Of a DNA stretch of 64,000 nucleotides, positions 1 to 11,429 are shown piece by piece. Position 1 is the first letter of the stretch; every line of letters starts with the position of its first letter. Origin of the DNA: Thermothielavioides terrestris NRRL 8126 (lineage: Eukaryota; Ascomycota; Sordariomycetes; Sordariales; Chaetomiaceae); the NCBI RefSeq assembly GCF_000226115.1, contig NC_016460.1, positions 1,612,001 through 1,676,000 of the forward strand, written 5' to 3'. The notes under the pieces are model-generated. The model worked only from the letters and a program-made list of their open reading frames with translations, made no database searches and had not been told where the DNA came from. The position numbers and the translations under genes were made by a program.

Positions 1-789
1 ACAGCAATCCAGCCCAACGGAGGTAAGCTGATCAAAATCCCGTGGATCCTGCGCTACGATGGAGCCTCACACCATATTACACAGGGAGAGGCGCGTAGGC
101 GAGACGAGGAGTACCGCGAATTCTTGAACCTATTTACACTTCAGCACCCTGTGCCGATAGTCGACCTCATCCCTGCCCGGAAGCTCGAGCGGTTGAGGGC
201 AGTGGAACAGAACCAAAAGGAGCTCGAGGTCGAGTTCGAGACGCGCTTCCCAGCACTATACAAGAAGGCGCAAGCAATGCGCCCTGCTCCGGCCATGGAC
301 GAACCGCCGAGTCCAGCGCACCCATCTCCCCCGCCCCCATTCTATAGAGATCTGCGGACGGGCCAGTCGTTCAAGGATGTCGACTGGGCAGGCGCTGGGA
401 AAGGTGACGAGGACGATTTCACTGCCAGGAAGGCAGCCCTGGTTGAGCCGCTTGCGAGTGGGCTGGAGAAGATGCGCGATGCCAGCAATCTACAACGCGC
501 AGATTCCACAACATCCTCCCGAGGCCACCATGAAGATTACCCGGAGAAATTCAGGAGAGACTTCTACGCTGATGATTACGAGCACGACTTCGACGAAATC
601 GATCCCAAGAGCGAGGGCTTGAGGAACGATCCCGGATTCCAGAAGGCCGGAGCGCCGAGCCCTGCTGGAATTGAGCCCGGGACGGCTGTGAAGGCGCACG
701 AGCGGGCGGGAGGTGAGGACACGTTGAAAAAGGGGTCAAAGAAGCGGCCACAACTTTGGGGTCGGCTAAGGAGCGGCGCCACAAAGTGA
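1..789 (+). CDS. 3' end of unidentified fungal protein (partial)
   Basis: The frame is open from base 1 to a TGA at 787-789, giving the last 262 residues of a protein that starts outside the window. I do not recognise the family. The first ~90 residues look folded (alternating hydrophobic and charged segments, a KLERLRAVEQNQKEL helix). They are followed by a proline-rich stretch, an acidic D/E/Y-rich section and a basic tail ending RPQLWGRLRSGATK. No membrane segment or catalytic motif is visible. Coding is supported by the long open frame and the composition change after the stop, where DNA becomes AT-richer and stop-rich. An upstream intron cannot be excluded. Confidence 0.7.
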   Translation, partial: TAIQPNGGKLIKIPWILRYDGASHHITQGEARRRDEEYREFLNLFTLQHPVPIVDLIPARKLERLRAVEQNQKELEVEFETRFPALYKKAQAMRPAPAMDEPPSPAHPSPPPPFYRDLRTGQSFKDVDWAGAGKGDEDDFTARKAALVEPLASGLEKMRDASNLQRADSTTSSRGHHEDYPEKFRRDFYADDYEHDFDEIDPKSEGLRNDPGFQKAGAPSPAGIEPGTAVKAHERAGGEDTLKKGSKKRPQLWGRLRSGATK

Positions 790-3700
790 TATCTGTCAAT
801 GAGAAGGAATGACGGAAAAGCTTTTGTGTTTCTTTGGATACCACAACATTTTTGCATTTTCTGGTCTTTGTCTGAGGCCACTTTCGAGATTCCAACTGGT
901 GGGAAGGCGTTTGGCCATGTACATGTATTCCGTACACCTCTCCTTTCGTTCCAATACCCGGGGCTCGATTGCATAGCGAATACCTGCACAGTAGCAATTC
1001 TGCTTCTTCTTTGTTTACTGAAGTTCATACGACAGGTAACTAGGTACACGAATAACTGGCATAACCACGCCTCGTGCCTTACTTCGCTGGTCCGCCTGTC
1101 CCTTGACAACCCCCTGTTTTGCCCCTGAGGGTAGATTAAGCACACGCGGCCAGGCCGAAGCGAAGGCAACGTCCCGGTCCCACCGCACTGCTTGGCAGTT
1201 TGCCCGGAGCAGCAATGACGTTCCTCAGTCAAAAAAAGAGAGCAGCGACGGTTGCGAGCTGACCCCCACTTCCCGACCGAGTTCCCAATGTGACCGCGTG
1301 GCGGCCTGTTATTTCCGTCAGGACACCGGCATACGCGGCGCGATGACATGACTTGCGGCTGCTATACTATCATCCTACTAATGTAGAAGCGAGACGAGAA
1401 AGTGATTCACGTCGGAGTAGTTAATTATCCTCGCCTCACCCGTTCATCTCCGCCTGCCCGGCCGTCTGCGAGCGAGCGAGCGAGCGAGCGGAGCGCTTGA
1501 TGCTGATGCTGACGCTGAGGCTAGGGGTATCCCAGCAGCACGGGAAGACGGGACGGGATGAGATGCATGGATGGGCATGAGGGCCCCGCCATCCCTCGCG
1601 GCACGGAGATAACTACAGTACACTTACGGGCTGGGTCCGTCTTTGCCTTGTTTTGCTTCCAGTCTGTGCGGAGCACGGAGTACGGGGCCGGGCCTCGGTA
1701 AAAGCTTGTCAAGATCCCAGATACATAAACCTGTCATCATCACAGCCCTGGAGGAAACGTCACGGGCCGGCCTGTGACAGGGGGACTGCGCAATAATATC
1801 TCGCATCGGCATGGCATGTTATATGCAAGGAGGTCGCGACAGCGTGGACATGGTCCCTTACTACTACACACACACGCACACACACATGCACACATATGCA
1901 ATACTTGTACGGAGTATGTACAGCAGAGACGGAACCTTGTTTTGGAGCAGGTTGTTGGTCACGGACTTGTTGTTCCCCTTACCTGACAGACTTGTTTTCC
2001 AACCGGCGGTTGCCGTCACGCTCAACCCAGGTCGGGCCCGGAGTTGTCGTCCACTCGCCTCGTGCCGAGTCGGACCGCGGGCGGCAATCAGCCTGGACAG
2101 CAGGCTAAATGGCGAACATGGGGACATGGTCTGTCTGTCTGTCTTTCTGACTGACTGCGTAGCTATGCCATCTCGCCTGTTTCTCACATCCGCTTTTCCT
2201 TTACCCCAAGCTGGCCTGTCCTTGTCACCCCCGTCTGAGCAGTCATGCTCATTGTCATGACCATGCTGCTGACGCGGGGTGGGATTTGTTACGTACTATG
2301 TACGGCTTATTCGGTATACATGTGCCGGTGGTCAGATAACGTCAATATATGCTTGGTTCTGTCTTGATCGCGTGGTTCACTAGTCGGTGTGAGGGTGAGG
2401 GTGCAACCGAGTACCGCTTCCCATACAGAGTACGGATTACACTACCATCATACGTATAGTCAGAGTGCACCACATCAACAATTACCGCGTGCGTTAAGTC
2501 GCATTCGCAATCCGACACAGGGGCCTCGACCCGGTTTCTGTTGAAGGGCCATGACATAGTGTATATGTCCACGCCAATCACGGATTATGTGATTATGATT
2601 TGGGGTGCGGTATACTACAGGCTCACCGGAGGTGTTTAAGGACGGGACAGCCCGGCTAATAGTGTACATACCGGTCATGCAACATGTATGTACACTACAT
2701 GCACCTGCCGACCGTGGGATCGAATAGAATGCCGACTGATTAACGGCTTTTGTCTCCCGTCTTCTGATCTTGGCTTCTTGCTCCTGTGTGCATGTTGACA
2801 GGCCACGGCGCTGACAGTTGAGAACCCAGGACGGTGTCTATACAATGTTGCTTGAGAATGATAGCCAACGCTATGAAACGTGGAGTGGTATATCCGGCCC
2901 GGTACAGTAGCACGCAAGAGTGGCACCCCCTGATGCGCGCCAATTATATGTTGCGTACGCAGGTAGGTGACCATTTCTGGGGAGAACCGCCGCGATCATT
3001 GCCTCCACGCCTCCGCAGTAGTATTCCGTCCAGTGATCCAGCCCCAGCTCAGCTATCGGAAGCATCAACTCACCGTGTCTCGGTTGACAGACATCCCGAC
3101 GGCGGACCACCTGCAGCCGCCCTATGCCAGCCAGACAATCTCTTGGTCAGTGTGCCGTGTGTGTACCTCCGTTGATCTGCCGCCTCGAGCTTCTGCGGCC
3201 AGGCTTCAGCAGACCGTCCGTCATATTTCCAGCGGCTACCCGGGAGGCGCCGTCTTGGCGGCCCGCGTCAGTCGCCGTCACAGTCACTGGACAACAAGGC
3301 CCCGGACGATTGTTTTGTGACACCATGGAGTATGTGTCCATCCGAGGAGACTCTCCGATGGCGAAAGAAGCCGTAGCCGATGGTTGCAAAGGCGCACTCG
3401 GTCGGGTCTCTTCTCCACTGACGGTGTAAGATGGCCCCCGTGTCCGGCGGCGGTGGGATGTGTCCATCCCTGTTGTTGACCGGGGGTTGATGGCCAAAGC
3501 GTCCCAACCTGTCAAAACCGTTTTGACGGCGGGGACCCAAAGATCTGCGGGATTCCTCGCTTAGGCAGGCCGCGGCTTCCGATGAAACCCCTCGAGCGCT
3601 GCCGCGCGGCGCCGTGTCCCCAAAGAAGGCCATCGCTCCGGGACATCCCCGCCGGCGTTGTGCGGCCAACATGCACGTCAGCCAGTCTCGGCAAGGTATT

Positions 3701-4143
3701 GCGTGGCCTGATCTTTCATGCCTGCTGTGTTTCCGTTTGGTCTTGAGAATTCAGAGTACGCCGTACAGGGACGGTAGCGTTACCGCAGGAACCGGCATTC
3801 CCTCCGGCGTCCTGCATGAGAAGGTCCGAGTGCCTTGTGTTGAGAGGTTAGGTAGGTAATGTCGACGGCATGCGGGGGGTAACTAGTACAGTATTTCGGT
3901 GTCGAAGTCCAAAGAGAAGGTTGGTCAGCGGGCCTCTCCATGTTGTTTTTATCCTGCTGTTATACTACACTAGTGTTAACGTGCGGACGACCGTTGAAAT
4001 TGACACGTGAAAGAAGCCTTCGGAGATCGCTCCATGGATTCCCCACGCCGCTCGAGGCTAGCCGCGGGCCGCGAGAGCCGTTGCCTGTCAAGTTTTGTTG
4101 ACATCGCGGATCAGGGCCGTGGCTTCCCCACAAGACGAATTCT
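790..4143. other. Gene-free intergenic DNA, left part
   Basis: No convincing gene. Open frames here are short, overlap on several strands and show no domain. Simple repeats include a GCGA tract at about 1467-1491 and a CA-rich microsatellite at about 1865-1893. Several short recurring motifs of the type tacactac/gtagtgta and gtacat/atgtac occur, as in the rest of the gap up to 9986. The first part probably includes the 3' UTR of the upstream gene. Confidence 0.6.
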
Positions 4144-4520
4144 GGTCGTCGTTAAAGAGGTCCCGCCAAGACTAATTTCGGAGACTGCCGCGTACAAGTA
4201 ATTACAAATCGGCAGGCCGCGACGACTTCGAGCAACATCAACAACAATCGTAAAGACTCGTCGTAACAACTTTATAAAAACTCAACCAATTCGAAAAAAA
4301 AAGAAAACGAGGATAACCCGCACCTTAACTATAACCCGTATCCTAACTTTAACCTAAACCCTAACCAACGGGGGGCTAGCGCGGTCCCCCGTACCCCCGG
4401 CAAACTAACCCTTGGCGATAGAGCAAACGCCTTGGCGATAGTGGCTACGTAATAACGTTGTAAAAACATAGCCGACAATTGGCCGAAATTAGTCTTGGCG
4501 GGACCTCTTTAACGTCCACC
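4144..4520. mobile_element. MITE copy 1 (377 bp, TIRs, 8-bp target duplication)
   Basis: The element has terminal inverted repeats of 38 bp with two mismatches: left GGTCGTCGTTAAAGAGGTCC..., right end reverse-complementing to GGTGGACGTTAAAGAGGTCC.... It is flanked by the perfect duplication CGAATTCT at 4136-4143 and 4521-4528. A second copy lies at 48194-48572 and is roughly 90% identical by eye. There is no transposase ORF, so it is non-autonomous. The interior holds two direct copies of CTTGGCGATAG and a telomere-like CCTAAACCCTAAC stretch. The 8-bp duplication favours the hAT superfamily. A Mutator-type element is the alternative, since at this copy the duplication could be read as 9-10 bp. 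Confidence 0.9.
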
Positions 4521-7500
4521 CGAATTCTGGGCTAACCCATATCGCGTAATTCTCGCGAGCGATCTCGGTACGTGCATGCGGCTGTATTCCGTATTTACTG
4601 TAACCAACGGTATTGGCTGCACAGTACGAGAAATCTCGCAGGTCCATCGAGGTCTTGCATGCATCTTGAGTGTGCCAAGTGACTTTCCCCCCTGAGTCCA
4701 TGCAGAAACGGGAACCTTATCCGCGTGCGACGTATGGAATCGTTGGGCAAAACAAGCCTCGTGACGAGGCAGGGAAGAGAATCAAAAAAAGAGCAGGACC
4801 GAAGATGCCCTGTCTCGGTTCCATGTCGGGCAGCGGTGCCGTTCGTGCGACAGCCCTCTCAGCCCGGTCCTCAGGGTACCCCCGTATGCCAGCGGAGACT
4901 CGATATCTGTTACCAGGAAGAGCAGTGCTGAAAGTTACCTCGGTCGAGAAGCCGAGTGGTGGTCTCTAATGCCTACGATTCAAGGAGTGATCATCTGGTA
5001 CTTGAAGAAACCCTCGCAGAGTCGGCCTTTTCTTCCGTTGCTCGTCGATGTTCGAGGCCATGTTCGCGAGATCCTGCCCGGGATATCCATGCGGCTTTTA
5101 GTTGTAAGGCTCGAAAGGACAAGGGTTTCGCTAAGACTGAACAAGCCTTCCAATGTCTAGGTACTCCCTCGGCCCCACTCACTTGCCCGCAGCCCAATAT
5201 CCAATATTCCCGCCGGGCAAGGAGGACAACAGGCTTCATTTAAAGAAAATCAGACCATAGTGACATGTGCCGATGTCAAACCCTCCTCAAATCTCCGTCG
5301 GCATCTCCACTTCGCTCCCTGGCGATATCGCCAGATAAACAAGTTCAGGACGAGTTATGTTTGTCTCTCACAGCTGTCCATCTTCCAGGCACTTTCTCCC
5401 AGATCAAATGGTCTTCCTACCCAAGTACCTGCCTAAGTAGGGTTCTGTAGAGGATATGTGGGCTCGCACGTCCTGCTGTGTCGGCAGTGTAACGTGAGTT
5501 CCAAGACACAGCCGGCAGCATGCGGCGTGGTGGCATCCTCATTTTTTTTTTTTTTTTAAAAAAATAAAAAGGGGAGAAAATAAATTTAACTAACAACCGC
5601 TTCGTTGCTGGCTCACCCCTCTGCACCGCGCTTCTGCAGGAACCAGCCGTTAGAGCCGCGGCAAAGTAAGCGACGACGCGCCTTCCGTTCACTATCACGA
5701 AGGTATACCATGTCAAAGAAGCCACTGCAGATACGATAGCATTGTCGCTGCACATCCTATGTACACGGTACATACACACACGCATACTAAACATGGATCC
5801 TGCTCCCACCCAGCACAGCTCAATGTCTTGGTCAGCATTCTGTCACGCGTGAGGAGGAGGCCAATGGTTCTCCCGGACTTTGCTTGCACTGCGACTTTCC
5901 GTCGGTCGACAAGATACTGGCTGTCTAGTTCGGCGCGCGATGCCGTATCTGGCCTGTTGCTCCGTGCGTGCGGGCTCGGGGGGTGGGACGGAAAGCCTGG
6001 CCGTGGAACCGAAGGAGAAACCTTCCCTTCGCTGGCGTTTGGGGGTGTCGGTACCTGATCTTTACCTGCTCGCCTCCCGCCAAAGTTCCGGTATGTCAGG
6101 TATCAACAATCGGCCCCCATCAGGCGTGGTCGGCTTTCTTTTTTCCGTTTCGCAGTGGTTGCGTGTCTCGCAAACGGCCCTGATACGCGGAAGGCATCGA
6201 GAAAGCTACCACCTACACTACTGTGGTAGTATAGTAGAATCCGTGCTTCGGAGAGAGGAACGGCATTTGAGACAGGGACCCGAACCTCGACATCAAACCT
6301 CGGTCGCCCTGCGATCCGGCTTTCTCTCCCGTTGCTTTCTCTTCCCTTGCTTTCTCTCCCCGTTGACGAATTCTTGCTTTGAGCGCTGAAACCCTCCCCC
6401 ACTCCCCGAAGCGAGGAAATCTACACGTGCAAGTGATCTTTTTATCATTTCTCATCCCTGCAATATCAGTTCCAAGCGGCTTGCGCTTGTCACCGGGACC
6501 CTGCAACCGCGCTTTGCTGTTCTGGGAAGCTCTCGAGCAGGGGCCCCCGAGACCAGGCTCCAATATTCCGGGGCAAAAAAACGGTTTGACAGAGCCGACC
6601 GTTCGATCAACGTAAACCTCATCCACCTGCTCGCTAAAAGACTTTCACTACACTACACTAGCTCTCGGCACACCTTCTTCTTGTGAGCAAGAACATCCCC
6701 ACTGTTTGGCTGCGGCTCGTTCCCGTGACCGGAAATCCTTATGCGCCCTCCCGGCCTCGCGCACGAACTGGACTCAGAAGGGTACCAGCAGCTCGGCTGG
6801 GGGGATACCGGCAGCAACGTGCGTCGCACCTGTTTTGTGAATGTCCCCACGAATATGTATACCGCCGAACAAGGAAACATCGTCGGGTGATGGAGTGGTG
6901 GGGAAAGAGGCCCGTACTGTGGTGTAGGTATCTCGCCGAAGGCAACGCAACTCGGAGGTTCGTTCGACTTGGGGGTTGCGTTGCACCTCATCCTCCCCCC
7001 GTGTCATCCCGCTGGTCGGGTCCCAACCCTCGTGTATGTCCCTTCGCGCATGTGTGAGTGACACGCCCGCCCCCACCGCCGCCGTGTCAAGCGCGCGATT
7101 GCGTGCAGTTAATCTCGTATGTCAGCCTCTCCCGTCGTCAGCGAACTTTGCCGTGGCACACGCTCGATTCGGCACCGATAAGGTCACAGCAGCCACATGC
7201 TGTCCAGCCCGATACATTGCCACGAATCTATGATACGCCAATGCTTAAGTAGAAGGCTGGTGTATCCGGGTTTCTTGACCGCTGCACAGTAACCTGGAGA
7301 CAGACAATGGAGCATCCTCGGACCCAGTGATGACTGGAAGGTCCCGGAGGCGACGCACAGAGAGTGTGTGTGATGACACCGCGTTGCAGAACGGGGGACA
7401 CAGCACATGGCAGCCCGACATGACAGCGGCTTCGGGTCGCACGGCAGCATGTAGCTTTTGTCACTTGCGGTTTAGCCATGTCTTGGATGCCAGATCTTCG

Positions 7501-9986
7501 GCGGCACAACCTGGATGATCTGACAGGCCGCGGTACGCCTTCGCCGTTGCACGGCACCCTTTGCTGGTTGGCAAAACCGCCGCAGGCCGATCCGACGGGA
7601 ACAACCCATACGACGGTATACGGCTGGGCGTAGCGTCGTGTTCGGAATATACGGCAGGCACATCGGCTGGTCTTCCAGGGCCCCGCTCCTGGCTCCCGGT
7701 TTTGAACGCTGATCTTCTCTGCCGTGAGCAGCCGATCTGCCAGGCTGATGGTGGCGGGATATTCAGCCAAGGTACAGCAGACGTAGTTATTGCTTGATCA
7801 AGAAGCTGCGTTGTCGAGGGTCAGTCCTTCGGGAGGGCTGGGCTTCCAAGGCTACGCCACTTTGTCACAAATCAGGGACCACAAACTCTGTGGCGACAAA
7901 GCCCAGTGCTCTGGTTCAAGGCCTGATTGGCTCGAGTTTGTGGTGTCACCGAGCAAGCGGGAACTTCTCACCGCCGATCCTGTGATACAATAATAAGAGA
8001 GGGGCGTCTCACCGAGCTGCAGTGTAGTACGACATCGGTGATGACGGTGACAGTGGTGGTGATGGTGGCCAGGATCGGGTCATGGCTGTCCCAGGCAAGA
8101 AGGAGGATCAACAATCCACCAGAAGCGGGGAATCAAATATGCAAGTCACCATCGCATAGCCGATTGTTCTTTCAGACGAAACCAGAGGACTCATTGGGGG
8201 GTGGGGGAAGGGGAGATGTCTCCTCGACCTCCCGACGCTGCGGGTCTGTCACGCGGCCGCACTGTCGGCCCCACGGACAGGACATGCACCAGAAGAATGT
8301 GCAAGTACGGTAGTTAACTAGGTACATTAAAGCTAGCCTTGGCCGAGATTAACAACCTCTCAGGTTAACGAAATACACTACACTACAGCACGACCCTACC
8401 CAGTCCCAAGCCGATACGGCCGAGCGTACCAGTTGGTTGGGTCCTGGGGGGTGCCATCTGCTTCCGGGTTGTATTCTACACTACAAAGCGCGGGGGCAGT
8501 ACACTGGGATCCCGTAAGGATTGCTTCGGAATATTAACTAACGATAAGGCTAGCGGTTCTCAGGAAACAGTGATCCAAGATCTTGGGCTGACTGCGTGTA
8601 TGTACATACCATGGGGTGGTGCAAGATCAACTCTTCGGGCGGTTCAAGGCGTGGGCGATCTGAGACAGTACTCGCACGGCCTGGCTGGCAAAAAAGGAGG
8701 CGAATAATACCGTAAACATGGGTAACATCGTCTTATCCACCATTGCGTGGGGGACATGACCAAGTCCCACAAGGCGGGGGGGGGGGGGGGGGGGGGGTTG
8801 CTCTACGCTGTGCATGGCTCTTCGATATCGAGTAGGCAGTCTACTCCTTACTTGGTTCATACACGGCACTAACTACACGGCACTAACCGAGCGCAGAAAG
8901 CCAGATGCACACCACCGGACACCACCATCCCCTTCTCTGCCCGCGTGCTCACGCTCTCGGTCCGACATGTGGAGGCCAAATCCCAGCAGCCCTTGGACTC
9001 TCCGTCGACAGCCGTCCTGCTTGAAAGAGCCCAAAGAGTAGACATGTAGACGATCTTCGGCAATACATGTAGATGACCAGTTCTCTCGCAAACGCACGTA
9101 GTCAACGAATGTACTGTACCTTACACGTATCCAAGTACACGCCACGACCCAGGACATGCAACCTACTCCCTCGCCAGCGTCTCACTGCCGCTGTCTGTCT
9201 ACTTGTTTAGTGAGTACTACGACTATGTATGTATGCTACACTAGGAACATTTTACATACCTAACTACCACTCCATTACTGCATGCGTATCCCCCTTGTCA
9301 CTATACTAGTGTAGCCTCGGGGCCACAGCCGAGCCGGGGCGCGGAAGCTACCGTGGCCTGCAAGTGAACGGCGAACGGACGGGGCAGGCCCTGTCAACGT
9401 TGCTTGCGGCATGCCGTCCCAGACGGACCCGGCTTCCGTGGTGGCCTGCAGGGTGCCTGCCTGCCTCCGGGGCATCCTGTACACTACACATACACTACTT
9501 GTACACTTAGTGCACAGTCGGGCGCGGAGATGAAGACCCCGGGCCCTGGTTGAGCCTGCTTGCTTCAAACCTCCTCTCATATCTGCTGGGAGAAACAAGA
9601 TCCGCTCGAGCTGAACGACGCCGAGACCCTGCCGTGGGAGGGTTTCAAGTGAGACCGGGGTCCCGTCCGTGTTTGGTGGTGGGCCTACATTTACACGATT
9701 GCAGCGCCCGCGTGCGTCGGACTGGCAGAGCGAGTCTTCAACGGGACGGCGCCGCAGGCTACTCATCCATCTAGTCGAACCTTGAGGACTGGAACGTGGG
9801 GACATCGAGCTCTCTCCCGCCTCCTACACCTCCCTCCAGCCAGTGCGAGCATCGATCTCGACCCGAGCAGACTGTCCCCCCTTCGACCAGGCGGGTGAGC
9901 ATTCGACTGGCCGCTCGAGCGGGCAGCTTCCGCCCCCTCCAGCGCCATCCCCAGCGTCGTCTCCCGCCTGTTCCAGACCCGTCACC
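4521..9986. other. Gene-free intergenic DNA upstream of the homeobox gene
   Basis: About 5.5 kb with no supportable gene. Frames of up to 180 codons exist but overlap antisense frames, lack ATG-led conserved domains and have no splice-supported continuation. Contents noted: T16 followed by A7 at 5542-5564, G22 at 8776-8797, and repeated tacactac/ctacacta motifs near 6211-6239, 6648-6662, 8375-8388, 8470-8482 and 9476-9508. The last few hundred bases are presumably promoter and 5' leader of the homeobox gene. Confidence 0.6.
8776..8797. repeat. G22 homopolymer
   Basis: Uninterrupted run of 22 G, one of six G/C runs of 21-24 nt in the window. Confidence 0.95.
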
Positions 9987-11429
9987 ATGACGGCGCCGCC
10001 CAACTCCGGCATCACCAAACCGCCGCTACCGCACATCGACGAAGTCCGTTGTGCTGGTCCCCCCTCCTTCACCCCCTGCACGACGACAATCAGCTGACCG
10101 AGCCCCAAGTTATTCGCATGCAGCAGCTACGCCGAGACCCGACCGCTGGAGCTCCGCCACGGGGCGCGCCGCCCGCCAGCACCCGCCGAGCCAGTGCACG
10201 CAGCTAGCCCGACGGCGGCCACCGCGGGTTACTACACCCACTCGCGGCCGTCCGACCTGAGCCGGTACCGACTGTCCCCGCGGGACAAGCCAAGCGGAGA
10301 ACACTGGCACCACGTCCCGCGGCAGTACGTGCCTGCCGGCCCGGCCGAGAATCGCCCCACGCCGCCGCTACCGCCGCCGCTGTCCATCCTGCCTCCCGCC
10401 GCACCTGCGCCCCCGTCTCCCGCCCAGCTATGGCCCGGCGCCTCGGCCCACAAACATGGAGGAGGATACCGGCAGGACGAGCCGCGCCGGCGCAGCCACG
10501 GGGGTCCCACCCCGAGCCCCAGCCCCAGTCCCGGGCATGGCCCCGGGTACACTCAGGCAGGGTACAGCCCGCGAGAGTATCACGAGCGAGACTACCGCGG
10601 CGGGGGCCACAGCGACGGGTACTATCGCGGGGCGGCGCCCTTTGGAGGCGGAGGCGGAGGCTACAGAGCAGGAGAAACAGGGGACTATTTCAGCGCCGGC
10701 GCGCACGGCCCGAGCGGCTACGGACAGAACGGGTACACGCCAGCACCGGCCTCGACTCCCGGCGCAGCAGCCGGCGGGGGACAGCTCGGGAAGGCGGCGG
10801 CGGGTCGCGATGCGACACCACCCAGGCTGGGGAAGAAAAAGCGGCCGAACCTGCCGAAGGAAGCGGTCGAGGTGATGATGGCGTGGGTCGACAGCCACAT
10901 CGAATGTCCATTTGAGCGCCAGGATCGGCCGGACCTGGTGCAGCGGACGAAGCTGGAGGAGAGTGAGTCTCTCATCATCCCTGGCGCTTGATCGCGGTAC
11001 GCGAAAGAAAAATATGCAGCCTGCTAACTGGGGGATTGCCCAGAGCGAGTGACTGACTGGTTCACCAACTTCCGCCGCCGCAAGTGGCGCCACTACCGCG
11101 TCGAGGTCTACGACCGCCAAGTCGCGCACTGGAAGGCCGCCGGCCGCGCAGCGCAGGAGGAGGCAGATCGTTCGATGGCGGCCGCAGCCGACGCCGCTCG
11201 CGACCCTGCCGAGGCCGAAGCAGCGCGCCGCGCCGCCGAGGCAGCCATCCGTCGCGTCGCCGAAGCCGAGTCCGCCCGCTGCGCTGCCGAGGCGAGCCGG
11301 CACCGCGCGAGGGTGGAGCTGGAGAAGTGGCAGGTGGAGCAGAGAACGAAGCGGGCGGAGAAGTCGGCCAAGAAGCGGGCTGGCTTGTTGGTCGATGAGG
11401 AGGACGATGAGGAGTCCGAGGAGGATTAA
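9987..11429 (+). CDS. TALE-like homeobox transcription factor
   Basis: Proposed exons 9987-10043, 10110-10962 and 11044-11429 give 431 residues. The second intron (GTGAGT...CTAAC...CCCAG) is secure: it joins AAG across the border to read TKLEE-KRVTDWFTNFRRRKW. The homeodomain spans about residues 263-325, with a KKKRPNLPKEAV start and recognition helix WFTNFRRRKW. The P-rich loop before helix 2 resembles the three-residue loop extension of TALE/KN homeodomains. The N-terminal 250 residues are rich in Pro, Gly, Ser and Tyr; an Ala/Glu/Arg helix follows the homeodomain. The first intron is less certain: ending it at 10093 gives a plausible LTEPQVIRMQQLRRDP but then hits a stop. The role is likely nuclear DNA binding in development, as for fungal homeobox factors. 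The long upstream gap suits such a regulator. Confidence 0.8.

Noticed and set aside
576..1349. 257-codon minus-strand open frame
   Set aside because: Partly antisense to the real gene at 1-789 and without any domain or coding-like composition.
1864..1893. Possible functional CA repeat
   Set aside because: Ordinary microsatellite; nothing indicates a function.
5880..6389. 169-codon plus-strand open frame
   Set aside because: No conserved motif, overlaps other frames of similar quality, lies in the gene-free gap.
7228..7770. 180-codon minus-strand open frame
   Set aside because: Composition and lack of motifs indicate a chance frame; three other frames overlap it.
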